Shown: one piece after another, positions 1 through 6,362 of the stretch | How the letters are laid out: every line of letters starts with the position of its first letter | How positions within the stretch are numbered: the stretch's first letter is position 1 | Assembly: GCA_937911855.1 (NCBI GenBank) | Contig: CALDPK010000260.1 | Coordinates: 1 to 18,472 of the forward strand | Direction: 5' to 3' | Source: an uncultured Trueperaceae bacterium | GTDB taxonomy: Bacteria; Deinococcota; Deinococci; Deinococcales; Trueperaceae | DNA: 18,472 bases | Notes under the pieces: model-generated | What the model was told of the DNA's origin: nothing | Database searches by the model: none | Seen by the model: only the letters and a program-made list of their open reading frames with translations | Position numbers and translations under genes: made by a program

Positions 1-289
1 GGTGGAACTTGAGGTCGTTGTCGGAGACCACGACGAAACTGGTCGCGAACCCGCGCTCCTGGGCATCGAGCAGAGCCAGACGGGCCATGAGGGTCTTGCC
101 GCAACCGTAGCCTCCGCGGAGAAACTTGATCGTGCCTTCTCCATCCTGCGCAAGGTCGAGCTGGCGATGAAGCTCACCGCGCTGCTTCTCGATGCCGACG
201 GCAAAAGCGTCGATGCCGCGTTCGGGCACAAGGCCCTTTCGTAAGGACTCGAAGACGTGTTCCACGTCCTTTTGCGTCATAGTCGTCAT
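1..289 (-). CDS. brxD: BrxD-like (DUF2791) P-loop ATPase, N-terminal part, runs off the left edge
   Basis: Reading the minus strand from the ATG at 289 gives 96 uninterrupted codons that continue out of the window. The first ~55 residues match the usual entry of DUF2791/BrxD ATP-binding proteins (short helical start, then LRKGLVPERGIDAFAVGIEK). Residues 59-66 form a Walker A loop, GGYGCGKT, followed by LDAQERGFATSFVVVSDND, which fits the strand after the P-loop helix. Family knowledge: BrxD is the AAA-like ATPase of BREX type 2 and type 6 phage-defence systems, next to PglZ and the BrxHI helicase; its biochemical role is unclear. The start codon overlaps the stop of the upstream reading frame (ATGA), implying translational coupling in a leftward operon. 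Naming rests on recalled family sequence, so other DUF2791 ATPases outside BREX remain possible. Confidence 0.72.
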   Translation of the reverse strand, partial: MTTMTQKDVEHVFESLRKGLVPERGIDAFAVGIEKQRGELHRQLDLAQDGEGTIKFLRGGYGCGKTLMARLALLDAQERGFATSFVVVSDNDLKFH

Positions 290-486
290 TGATTGTTCCC
301 TTCGCGCACGTATCGTTTGGATCCGGCGACCATGTCGATACGGGCGCTAAATGGAGCCTTTCTGGCCAACACTTCGAATTGCCCCGAAAATCGACGAAGG
401 GCCCTCGGCCCGCCAAGCATAACGGAGGCTTCGGCCTCCGTAACTGTTCCATGAACGGCCAGGTGCTCGAACACCTGGCGGACGGC
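286..486 (-). pseudogene. C-terminal winged-helix remnant of the gene upstream of brxD (possibly PglZ)
   Basis: This minus-strand frame ends in TGA at 286-288, overlapping the brxD ATG. Its last ~65 residues look like real protein. They form an amphipathic helix (VRQVFEHLAVHG), TEAEASVMLGG, a recognition-like helix (RALRRFSGQFEVLARKAPF) and a beta wing (ARIDMVAGSKRYVREG), i.e. a winged helix-turn-helix at a protein's C-terminus. In BREX type 6, and in type 2, pglZ directly precedes brxD, so a PglZ C-terminus is the best guess. Upstream of about 486 the frame becomes R/P/H/S-rich and stops looking like protein, and a rightward gene begins at 640. At most ~65 of several hundred expected residues therefore survive. 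The exact break cannot be placed by eye. Identity as PglZ is inference; the broken state is better supported. Confidence 0.5.
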
Positions 487-576
487 CGGCTGCAGGGCGC
501 ACTGATGTGGAACAACTGGGGACAGCTGGACGGGGTGCGGGCGCAGATCGAAAGCGGCGAGCCGTTCAGCCCCTGA
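451..576 (+). pseudogene. Possible 3' stub of an FAD/NAD(P)-dependent oxidoreductase
   Basis: On the plus strand the frame ending in TGA at 574-576 reads EHLADGRLQGALMWNNWG, then QLDGVRAQIESGEPFSP. This resembles the C-terminal reductase domain of AIF/ferredoxin-reductase-like FAD proteins, where a 'DGRvvGvLLWNvw..vdaaR.lI..g.pf' pattern closes the protein. Upstream of roughly 450 the same frame is only the antisense of the brx fragment, so no full gene exists. It overlaps the winged-helix remnant on the opposite strand for ~35 bp, which brackets the junction at about 450-486. The assignment rests on a short match and could be chance antisense coding. Confidence 0.3.
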
Positions 577-605
577 CGGCCGCGGCGATTGTTGCCTGCC
601 ACTAA

Positions 606-633
606 TTGGCCGCCCATGCGCGCCGTTTAGCAT
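606..633 (+). promoter_or_regulatory. Leaderless-type promoter of the alg-like operon
   Basis: A -35-like TTGGCC (606-611), 16-bp spacer and -10 TAGCAT (628-633) stand 6 nt before the ATG at 640, which puts the expected transcription start at or next to the start codon. There is no Shine-Dalgarno. The TANNNT-N6/7-ATG layout is the one described for leaderless genes in Deinococcus and recurs elsewhere in this window. Confidence 0.6.
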
Positions 634-639
634 CAGGTC

Positions 640-1272
640 ATGAACTACGAAGCCCGGATCAGCCTGCGCGCGCAGGTCCTGGCAGTGCTGCTGCTGGGCC
701 TGCTGTTCCCGGTGTTCGCGCAGAACAACCTTTACGGTCCCGACACTCCCGAGGACATCGCGTGGGTCCGGGTCCTGAACGCAGGTACCGAGGAAGTCAG
801 TGCATGGGTCGGTGGCGAGGAGCTGACCGCCGCCCCCTTCAGCGCAACTGCCTACCAGCCGGTAGAGCCCGGCGCGGGCAGCATCGAAGTGAGCGGCGAA
901 CCGGTGGAACTGTCACCCGAGGTAGGGCAGTTCCTGACGCTCGCGCTGCTCCCCTCCGGTCCGCAGGTGATCATTGACCCGGCGCTGCGGGACGTGTCGC
1001 GCGGACTGCTCGGACTCATGAACCTGACCGCGCGGCCGGCCCTGTCCCTGCTGACGCCCGAAGGCGACATCGTAACCAGTGACGTGGCGCCCGGCACCGC
1101 CGAGGCCGTAGCGATCAGCCCCGCCCAGACGGCGCTGGTCATCGCCGAAGGTGAAGATGTAATTGCCGAAGTTGAACCGGCCCTGTTCGACCGCGCCCAG
1201 GCCTACACCGTTGTTGTTCTGGAAGGTGAGAACGGCGTCACGACCCTGATCCTGACCGCCAGCGCGAACTGA
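640..1272 (+). CDS. AlgF-like periplasmic O-acetylation accessory protein
   Basis: A 210-residue exported protein. Residues 1-27 are a signal peptide ending VFA before QNN. The mature part starts with LYGPDTPEDIAWVRVLNAG, the pattern seen at the start of AlgF ('LY...p.gsafvRvfNa'). It continues as two beta-rich repeats: residues ~40-110, and ~120-205 with LLGLMNLTARPALSLLTPEG. Size matches AlgF (~215 aa). In Pseudomonas, AlgF works in the periplasm with AlgI, AlgJ and AlgX to acetylate alginate, probably as an adaptor. Here it is first in a five-gene operon, 15 bp ahead of the algI-like gene, which supports the assignment. The ATG at 640 is favoured because the promoter -10 lies 6 nt upstream and the signal peptide follows. 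The polymer acted on is unknown. Confidence 0.68.
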   Translation: MNYEARISLRAQVLAVLLLGLLFPVFAQNNLYGPDTPEDIAWVRVLNAGTEEVSAWVGGEELTAAPFSATAYQPVEPGAGSIEVSGEPVELSPEVGQFLTLALLPSGPQVIIDPALRDVSRGLLGLMNLTARPALSLLTPEGDIVTSDVAPGTAEAVAISPAQTALVIAEGEDVIAEVEPALFDRAQAYTVVVLEGENGVTTLILTASAN

Positions 1273-1287
1273 GTCCGGAGCGGCCAG

Positions 1288-2685
1288 TTGGTCTTCACCT
1301 CGACAGTCTTCCTGTTCCTGTTCCTGCCGCTGTTCCTGGCGGTGTACGCGCTTACGCCTGCCCGCTGGCGCACTGTCACGATCCTTATAGGCTCTTACCT
1401 GTTCTACGCCTGGTGGCGCGTGGATTTCGCCCTGGTGTTCGCGGGCGCAACGGTCCTGGCCATAGCGGCCGGCCGGCTCATCGGAGCCTGGCGGGAGACC
1501 AGGCCCGACCTGGCACGCGTCGCCCTCTACGCCGGGGTCACGGTCCAGCTGGCGCTGCTCGCTTACTTCAAGTACGCCGACTTCGGCATCTCGAGCCTCA
1601 ATGCCGCACTCACCGCCCTGGGCGCCTCCCCCGTGCCGCTCCTGGGCGTGATACTGCCGGTCGGCATCTCGTTCTACGTCTTCCAGGCCGTCTGCTACCT
1701 GGCTGACATCGCCCGCGGCGACGCACGCGCCGACACGCCCTGGTACCAGGTGGCTGCCTACATCAGCCTGTTCCCGCAGCTCATCGCCGGGCCGATCGTT
1801 CGGTTCAAGACCATCGTCGAGACCCTGCAGGCCCCGCGCATGGACGCTGCAGGCTTCAGCGAGGGTGCCGGCCGCTTCATGGTCGGTTTCGTCAAGAAAG
1901 TGCTGATAGCGGATTCGATTGCCCCGCTCAGCGACGGAGCTTTCGCCCTGGCAGCTCCCACTGCGGCAGAAGCGTGGCTGGGTGCACTGGCCTTCGCGGT
2001 CCAGCTGCTGTTCGACTTCTCGGGCTACTCGGACATGGCCATCGGCTTGGGCCGCATCCTGGGTTTCCGGTTCCCGGAGAACTTCAACCGCCCTTACCTG
2101 GCCGCCAGCATCACGGATTTCTGGCGCCGCTGGCACATGAGCCTGTCCGCCTGGCTGCGCGATTACCTGTACATCCCGCTTGGTGGCAACCGGCGTGGCA
2201 CCCGCCGCACCTACGTGAACCTGGCCCTCGTCATGATCCTGGGCGGCCTGTGGCACGGCCCCACCTGGAACTTCGTGCTCTGGGGCGCCTGGCACGGCGG
2301 CATCCTGGCAGCCGAACGCGCTCTGGGCCGGGAATCATGGCGGCTGCCCGCGGCGCTGGGCGTAGCCCTGACCTTCCTGGCAGTACTCATCGGCTGGGTC
2401 CTGTTCCGCGCGGAAACCTTGCCGCACGCGTTCGGCCACCTGCAGGGGATGGCCGGGCTGAATGGCCTTGCCCTGTCAGCTGAACTCGCCTGGCAACTGC
2501 AACCCCGGGCATTGCTGACCCTGGGCTTAGGGCTCATCATCAGTTTCTGGCCCCCGGGCCTGGTTCCGCGCGTCCGCAACGCCGGCGCCTGGCCGATGCA
2601 GCTCGGCCTTTCCGCCCTGTTCATCATGGCGGTAGCACGCGCCATCGCCGACAGCGCTTCGCCCTTCCTTTACTTCAGGTTCTGA
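1288..2685 (+). CDS. algI: AlgI-like MBOAT O-acyltransferase
   Basis: A 465-residue polytopic membrane protein of the MBOAT family. It starts MVFTSTVFLFLFLPLF, the classic AlgI N-terminus. The start codon is TTG (1288), the only start that gives this N-terminus, with GGAG 7 nt upstream. The core carries FDFSGYSDMAIGLGRILG, FPENFNRPYLA, FWRRWHMSLS with His283, RDYLYIPLGGNRRG, and GLWHGPTWNFVLWG with His323, equivalent to the catalytic His322 of Pseudomonas AlgI. The family moves acetyl groups from a cytoplasmic donor across the inner membrane to periplasmic or extracellular acetyltransferases that modify polysaccharides; DltB, PatA and WecH relatives exist. It lies between AlgF- and AlgX-like genes, with 1 nt before the latter, so an exopolysaccharide acetylation role is well supported. 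The polymer itself cannot be read from the sequence. Confidence 0.9.
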   Translation: MVFTSTVFLFLFLPLFLAVYALTPARWRTVTILIGSYLFYAWWRVDFALVFAGATVLAIAAGRLIGAWRETRPDLARVALYAGVTVQLALLAYFKYADFGISSLNAALTALGASPVPLLGVILPVGISFYVFQAVCYLADIARGDARADTPWYQVAAYISLFPQLIAGPIVRFKTIVETLQAPRMDAAGFSEGAGRFMVGFVKKVLIADSIAPLSDGAFALAAPTAAEAWLGALAFAVQLLFDFSGYSDMAIGLGRILGFRFPENFNRPYLAASITDFWRRWHMSLSAWLRDYLYIPLGGNRRGTRRTYVNLALVMILGGLWHGPTWNFVLWGAWHGGILAAERALGRESWRLPAALGVALTFLAVLIGWVLFRAETLPHAFGHLQGMAGLNGLALSAELAWQLQPRALLTLGLGLIISFWPPGLVPRVRNAGAWPMQLGLSALFIMAVARAIADSASPFLYFRF

Positions 2686-2686
2686 C

Positions 2687-3757
2687 ATGAGCAAGGTTCC
2701 CGACGAACGACCACCAACAAACGGCCGCATCCTGCCGCTCACCCTTCTGGCCGTACTCGTGGCCGGCCTGACCGGCGCAATCCTGAACCCGGCGCTGCTC
2801 GATTCTCCGGACAGCAACCTGGTGGACGGTTCGTGGGCGAGCGACTATCAGCACGCCTTCGGTGAATCGTTCGTGTTCCTCGAGCCGTCGCAGGCAGCCT
2901 GGAACGCCCTCGACCTGGCCGTCTTCGGGCAGGGACCTGAGTCCGTGATCGCCGGGGCGGACGACTGGCTGTTCACCGCCGAAGAGTTCGCCCACGCCGC
3001 GCAGCCCGAACGGGTCCGGCAGGAATGGGTAGATCAGCTGGCGTCGGTACACGAGCTCCTGAGCGCTCAAGGCGTGCCGCTGCTGGTGGCCCTGGTGCCC
3101 AGCAAGGCGGCTTCGGTGCCGGAGCTCGCACCGCCCCTGCCCCAGGCTGGCGCTGACCGTTACGCGGCGACGCTCGAGGATCTGGCTGCACTTGGCCTCG
3201 AGACCGTCGACCTGCGCGCTGCCCTGCGCGGCAGGGACGCGTGGCTCCGGACGGACACCCACTGGACGCCGCAGGGAGCTGACCGGGCAGCCGCGCTCAT
3301 CGCCGCTCGCATGCTTGAAGTCGTTCCGGACCTGCCGGTGGGTGCACTCGAATTCGCCGTGGAGGAGCCTGAAAGCGTGGATTTCCGTGGCGACCTGGAC
3401 CGGCTGCTGGCACTGGGCCCGTTCGCCAGCATCGGACCGCCCGCCGACCGCATCACCGTGCAGACGGTCGTCCAGACGAGTGAACCAAGCGGTGGTCTTT
3501 TTGATGACGCCACGGTCGACGCTGTGCTCGTAGGCACCAGCTACAGCGAAGGGGCGGCCTGGAATCTGGCTGACCGCCTGCGCCTGGAGCTGGGCGTCGA
3601 CATCCTGGACCTGTCCGAAGCCGGCAGCGGCCCGCTCGCACCGATGGCTGACTTCCTGGCAGGCGCTGCACTCACGTCCTCACCCCCGCGGCTGGTCGTG
3701 TGGGAACTGCCGGAACGCTACCTGACCGACACCACCTTTCTGGAGGAACTGCCCTGA
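2687..3757 (+). CDS. AlgX/AlgJ-like SGNH-fold polysaccharide O-acetyltransferase
   Basis: 356 residues with an N-terminal hydrophobic anchor or uncleaved signal (~15-33), so the catalytic part is extracytoplasmic. It holds the ALGX/ALGJ SGNH-like domain: GADDWLFTAEEF (~88-99), LLVALVPSKAASVPE, LRTDTHWTPQG with Asp190/His192 as the Asp-His pair, and GTSYS (283-287) with the presumed nucleophilic Ser285. It ends LVVWELPERYLTD, as AlgJ/AlgX-type domains do. These enzymes place acetyl groups on the polymer using the supply from AlgI. No C-terminal carbohydrate-binding module like that of AlgX is evident, so AlgJ-like may be the closer name. The start follows the algI stop by 1 nt, and the stop overlaps the next ATG (ATGA). 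Confidence 0.8.
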   Translation: MSKVPDERPPTNGRILPLTLLAVLVAGLTGAILNPALLDSPDSNLVDGSWASDYQHAFGESFVFLEPSQAAWNALDLAVFGQGPESVIAGADDWLFTAEEFAHAAQPERVRQEWVDQLASVHELLSAQGVPLLVALVPSKAASVPELAPPLPQAGADRYAATLEDLAALGLETVDLRAALRGRDAWLRTDTHWTPQGADRAAALIAARMLEVVPDLPVGALEFAVEEPESVDFRGDLDRLLALGPFASIGPPADRITVQTVVQTSEPSGGLFDDATVDAVLVGTSYSEGAAWNLADRLRLELGVDILDLSEAGSGPLAPMADFLAGAALTSSPPRLVVWELPERYLTDTTFLEELP

Positions 3758-4974
3758 TGCGAACGCTTCTTACCGTGATCGCGCTTGCCGCTCTCACGGT
3801 CACCTTCGCCCAGCAGGAAACTGCCGCTGAGCCGGACCGCCTGCTGAGCATGGAACCCCACCGCCAGCTGAGCGTCGCTGAAGTTGACGCGGAGGTCGGC
3901 GGCCGCTTCATGAACAACGGTGAACCGGCGCCCCAGGCGACCAGCGCCGTGCAGACTTACCTGCTCTCCTTCATCACCACCGCCCAGGACGGCAGCGAGA
4001 TCACGGCCAACGCCCAGCTGTTCGTACCCGCCGAAGCCAGTGAGGAGGCGCTGCTGGCTTTCGCGCCGGGCTCCACCGGGCTGCCCGGCATGTGCAGCCC
4101 CCTGCAGGAGCTGCTGACAACCGGCAGCTTCGACACCTACGCAGCTACCGCGCTGGCTTACGCCGGCCAGGGTTTCGTGAGCATTCTGCCCGATTACCTG
4201 GCCAGCCTGGGACCCGACGGGCTGCAGCCGTACTTCGTGGCGATGGCTGAAGCCAGCGTGCTCATCGACTCGGTACGGGCGGGACTCGAGGCGGTGGAAC
4301 AGCTGGACGAAGACATCAGCGTGGCCCTGACCTTCCTGGCCGGCTACTCCCAGGGAGGCCACGCTGTCCTGGCGGCCGCCGACCGGCTGGAAGCGCACGC
4401 GCCGGAGCTGGCTGTAGGCGGCGTCATCGGTTTCGGCGCCAGCTCCGGACTTGAGGTGCTGTTCCGGCATTTCCACTACACCGCCCCCTGGGTCATCTGG
4501 GCCTACCGGCACACTTACCCGCAAGCCGGGCTGGACCCTGCCGAAGTGCTGCTGCCCACTTACGCCGAGCGCATCGACCAGGACGTGCGCAACTTCTGCA
4601 TCCTCGAGGCGCAGAACTCCTATCCGGTAGACCCAGCCGGAATCTACACGGCTGAGTTCTTCTCTGCATTGACAGCCGGGACGATTGCCGAGGATTTCCC
4701 GGCCTGGGCCGAGGTGTTCGAGGCCAACGCGACCGGCACCACCGAACACGGCCTGCCGGTCCTGTTCCTGCATGGGGTGGACGACCCGATCGTTCCGCTC
4801 GACGAGCAGACCGAGTTCGTCCGGCAGCTGTGCGGGAACGGCTCACCGGTCAGGTACGCCAACTACCTGAACACCCGCCACGAGACCCGCTACATAGGCT
4901 TCCCCGAAACGCTGTCCTGGATGCGCAATCTGGTCCAGGGTGGTACTCCTCCGTCAGATTGCGATGAGGTCTGA
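3757..4974 (+). CDS. Secreted alpha/beta hydrolase (secretory-lipase-like), copy 1
   Basis: A 405-residue exported hydrolase. Signal peptide MRTLLTVIALAALTVTFAQ (residues 1-19), then an alpha/beta-hydrolase fold. The nucleophile elbow GYSQGG gives Ser198. HGVDDPIVP gives Asp342/343 and NTRHETR gives His375, a complete triad in order. LPDYLASLG and YFVAMAEASVLIDSVRAGLEA are typical of the secretory lipase (LIP) / cephalosporin-esterase-like group. Four Cys-containing segments (GMCSP, NFCILEAQ, LCGNGSP, PPSDC) are shared with the next gene and suggest disulfides. I chose the ATG at 3757 over an earlier in-frame one because it overlaps the previous stop, has TGGAGG 11 nt upstream and begins the signal peptide. 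The substrate is unknown; its operon position suggests ester hydrolysis on the acetylated polymer or its breakdown products. Confidence 0.8.
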   Translation: MRTLLTVIALAALTVTFAQQETAAEPDRLLSMEPHRQLSVAEVDAEVGGRFMNNGEPAPQATSAVQTYLLSFITTAQDGSEITANAQLFVPAEASEEALLAFAPGSTGLPGMCSPLQELLTTGSFDTYAATALAYAGQGFVSILPDYLASLGPDGLQPYFVAMAEASVLIDSVRAGLEAVEQLDEDISVALTFLAGYSQGGHAVLAAADRLEAHAPELAVGGVIGFGASSGLEVLFRHFHYTAPWVIWAYRHTYPQAGLDPAEVLLPTYAERIDQDVRNFCILEAQNSYPVDPAGIYTAEFFSALTAGTIAEDFPAWAEVFEANATGTTEHGLPVLFLHGVDDPIVPLDEQTEFVRQLCGNGSPVRYANYLNTRHETRYIGFPETLSWMRNLVQGGTPPSDCDEV

Positions 4975-4976
4975 AG

Positions 4977-6218
4977 ATGAATCAGTTCCGAATCCGACTC
5001 ACCTGCACCCTGCTCGTGCTTGCCGGCGCAGCCCTGGCGCAGCCCGGCAACCCGCTGCCGCAGGAAGAATGGCAGCCGGGCCGTCTGATCAGCGCCCGCC
5101 AGCTGGAAAACTGGTCGGCCGCCCAGGTGCAGGCGCAATCAGGCCGGGCGTTCGTCCAGTACGGCCAGCCCATCATCGAGAACGGGGTTGAACTGTGGGA
5201 GCTCAGCATCGTCACCACCGGCCTGGGGGATGAACTGGTGCCCATCACCGCCCAGCTGTTCGTGCCGGTCGAGGCGCCACGCGAAACTGCGCCGCTGTTC
5301 GTGTACGGCTCGGGTACGACCGGGCTGGCAGCCCAGTGTGCGCCGTCGCGCGAAACGCTCCTGCCCACCCCGCTCGGTTACTACCGCGAGCTGCTGGCTG
5401 CCTACGCCGGCCGGGGCTTCGTGACGGTCTTCCCCGATTACCTGGGGTTCGATGACCCGGACCGGCCGCAGTCGTATTTCCACGCCCAGTCCGAGGCGCA
5501 CGTGCTGCTCGATTCGGCGCGCGCCGTCCGCGAATTCTTCGAGCTCACCGGCCGCAGCGCGGAACTGCTGCCCGACACGTTCTTCGGCGGCTACTCGCAG
5601 GGCGGCCATGCCGCGTTCGCGGTCGCTGACCGGCACCTGGAGTACGCGCCGGACGTGCTGCTGCGTGGCGTGATCGGCTTCGCCGCCACCACCGACGTCG
5701 AAGCACTGATGCGTGAAGCTGCCTTCTACTCGCCGTACATAGTTCTCTCGTACCTGGATGCATACGGCCCCGTTCAGGTAGATCCCTCAGAGATCCTGGC
5801 TGCGCGCTGGCTGCCCGGCCTGGAAAGTAACGCCGGTTCGGTATGCGTTGACCGCGCCCAGCAGATCTACCCGATGGACGGCGCGGAACTCTACACCAGC
5901 GAGTTCCACACGGCACTCATGGCCGGGAACGTGGCTTCGGCAGCACCTGGCTTCGCGACTGCGTTGACGGCCAACAGGACCGGGCTGAGCGGCCATGGCG
6001 TTCCGGCGCTCGTCATCCAGGGCGGGCGCGACGTCATCGTCAGCGACGCGGTCCAGGAGACCTTCGTGGCGGAGCTGTGCACGGCAGGCAGTCCCGTGCA
6101 GTACGTGAACCATCCGACTGCCCGCCACCGCGATACCAGGCCCGCAGGGTTCGAACAGTCGCTGCTGTGGATGCGGTCACTGCTGGAGCCGGGGAGCGTA
6201 CCGCCGAGTGACTGCTGA
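4977..6218 (+). CDS. Secreted alpha/beta hydrolase (secretory-lipase-like), copy 2
   Basis: A 413-residue paralogue of the preceding gene, separated from it by 2 nt, with GAGG about 8 nt before the ATG. Signal peptide of ~22 residues ends ALA before QPG. Triad: GYSQGG with Ser207, QGGRDVIVSD with Asp352, and TARHRDTR with His384. Shared landmarks with copy 1 are GFVTVFPDYLGF, YFHAQSEAHVLLDSARAV, GGHAAFAVADR and GVIGFAA, plus matching Cys segments (QCAPS, SVCVDRAQ, LCTAGSP) and the closing PPSDC. The residues between motifs differ widely, so this is an old tandem duplication with probable specialisation. It is the last gene of the operon; no clear terminator follows in the 144 bp before the next gene. 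Confidence 0.8.
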   Translation: MNQFRIRLTCTLLVLAGAALAQPGNPLPQEEWQPGRLISARQLENWSAAQVQAQSGRAFVQYGQPIIENGVELWELSIVTTGLGDELVPITAQLFVPVEAPRETAPLFVYGSGTTGLAAQCAPSRETLLPTPLGYYRELLAAYAGRGFVTVFPDYLGFDDPDRPQSYFHAQSEAHVLLDSARAVREFFELTGRSAELLPDTFFGGYSQGGHAAFAVADRHLEYAPDVLLRGVIGFAATTDVEALMREAAFYSPYIVLSYLDAYGPVQVDPSEILAARWLPGLESNAGSVCVDRAQQIYPMDGAELYTSEFHTALMAGNVASAAPGFATALTANRTGLSGHGVPALVIQGGRDVIVSDAVQETFVAELCTAGSPVQYVNHPTARHRDTRPAGFEQSLLWMRSLLEPGSVPPSDC

Positions 6219-6362
6219 GGCTGCAGTGTGCGCTGAAGGCAAGCCCGGAACGGGAAGTCCGCCTGGCGGGGGAGTATGCTGGCTGTTTGGTGTTGCGTGC
6301 TGCAGGCCGCCGCCGAGCAGGGCCGGATCCCCGGCGCCAGAAAGGCCCGAGTAAACCATTCA

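Noticed and set aside
423..440. Perfect CGGAGGC-TTCG-GCCTCCG stem-loop considered as a terminator
   Set aside because: No U-tract on either strand, and it falls within the TEAEAS codons of the winged-helix remnant, so coding explains it.
913..2295. Long minus-strand open frame of 460 codons opposite algF/algI
   Set aside because: Its composition (Arg/Gln/Glu/Gly/His-rich, no fold or membrane pattern) is that of the antisense of GC-rich membrane-protein codons, and algF/algI on the plus strand are clearly recognisable.
3718..4773. Minus-strand open frame of 351 codons opposite hydrolase 1
   Set aside because: It is antisense to a well-supported hydrolase with triad and signal peptide; the translation has no domain-like features.
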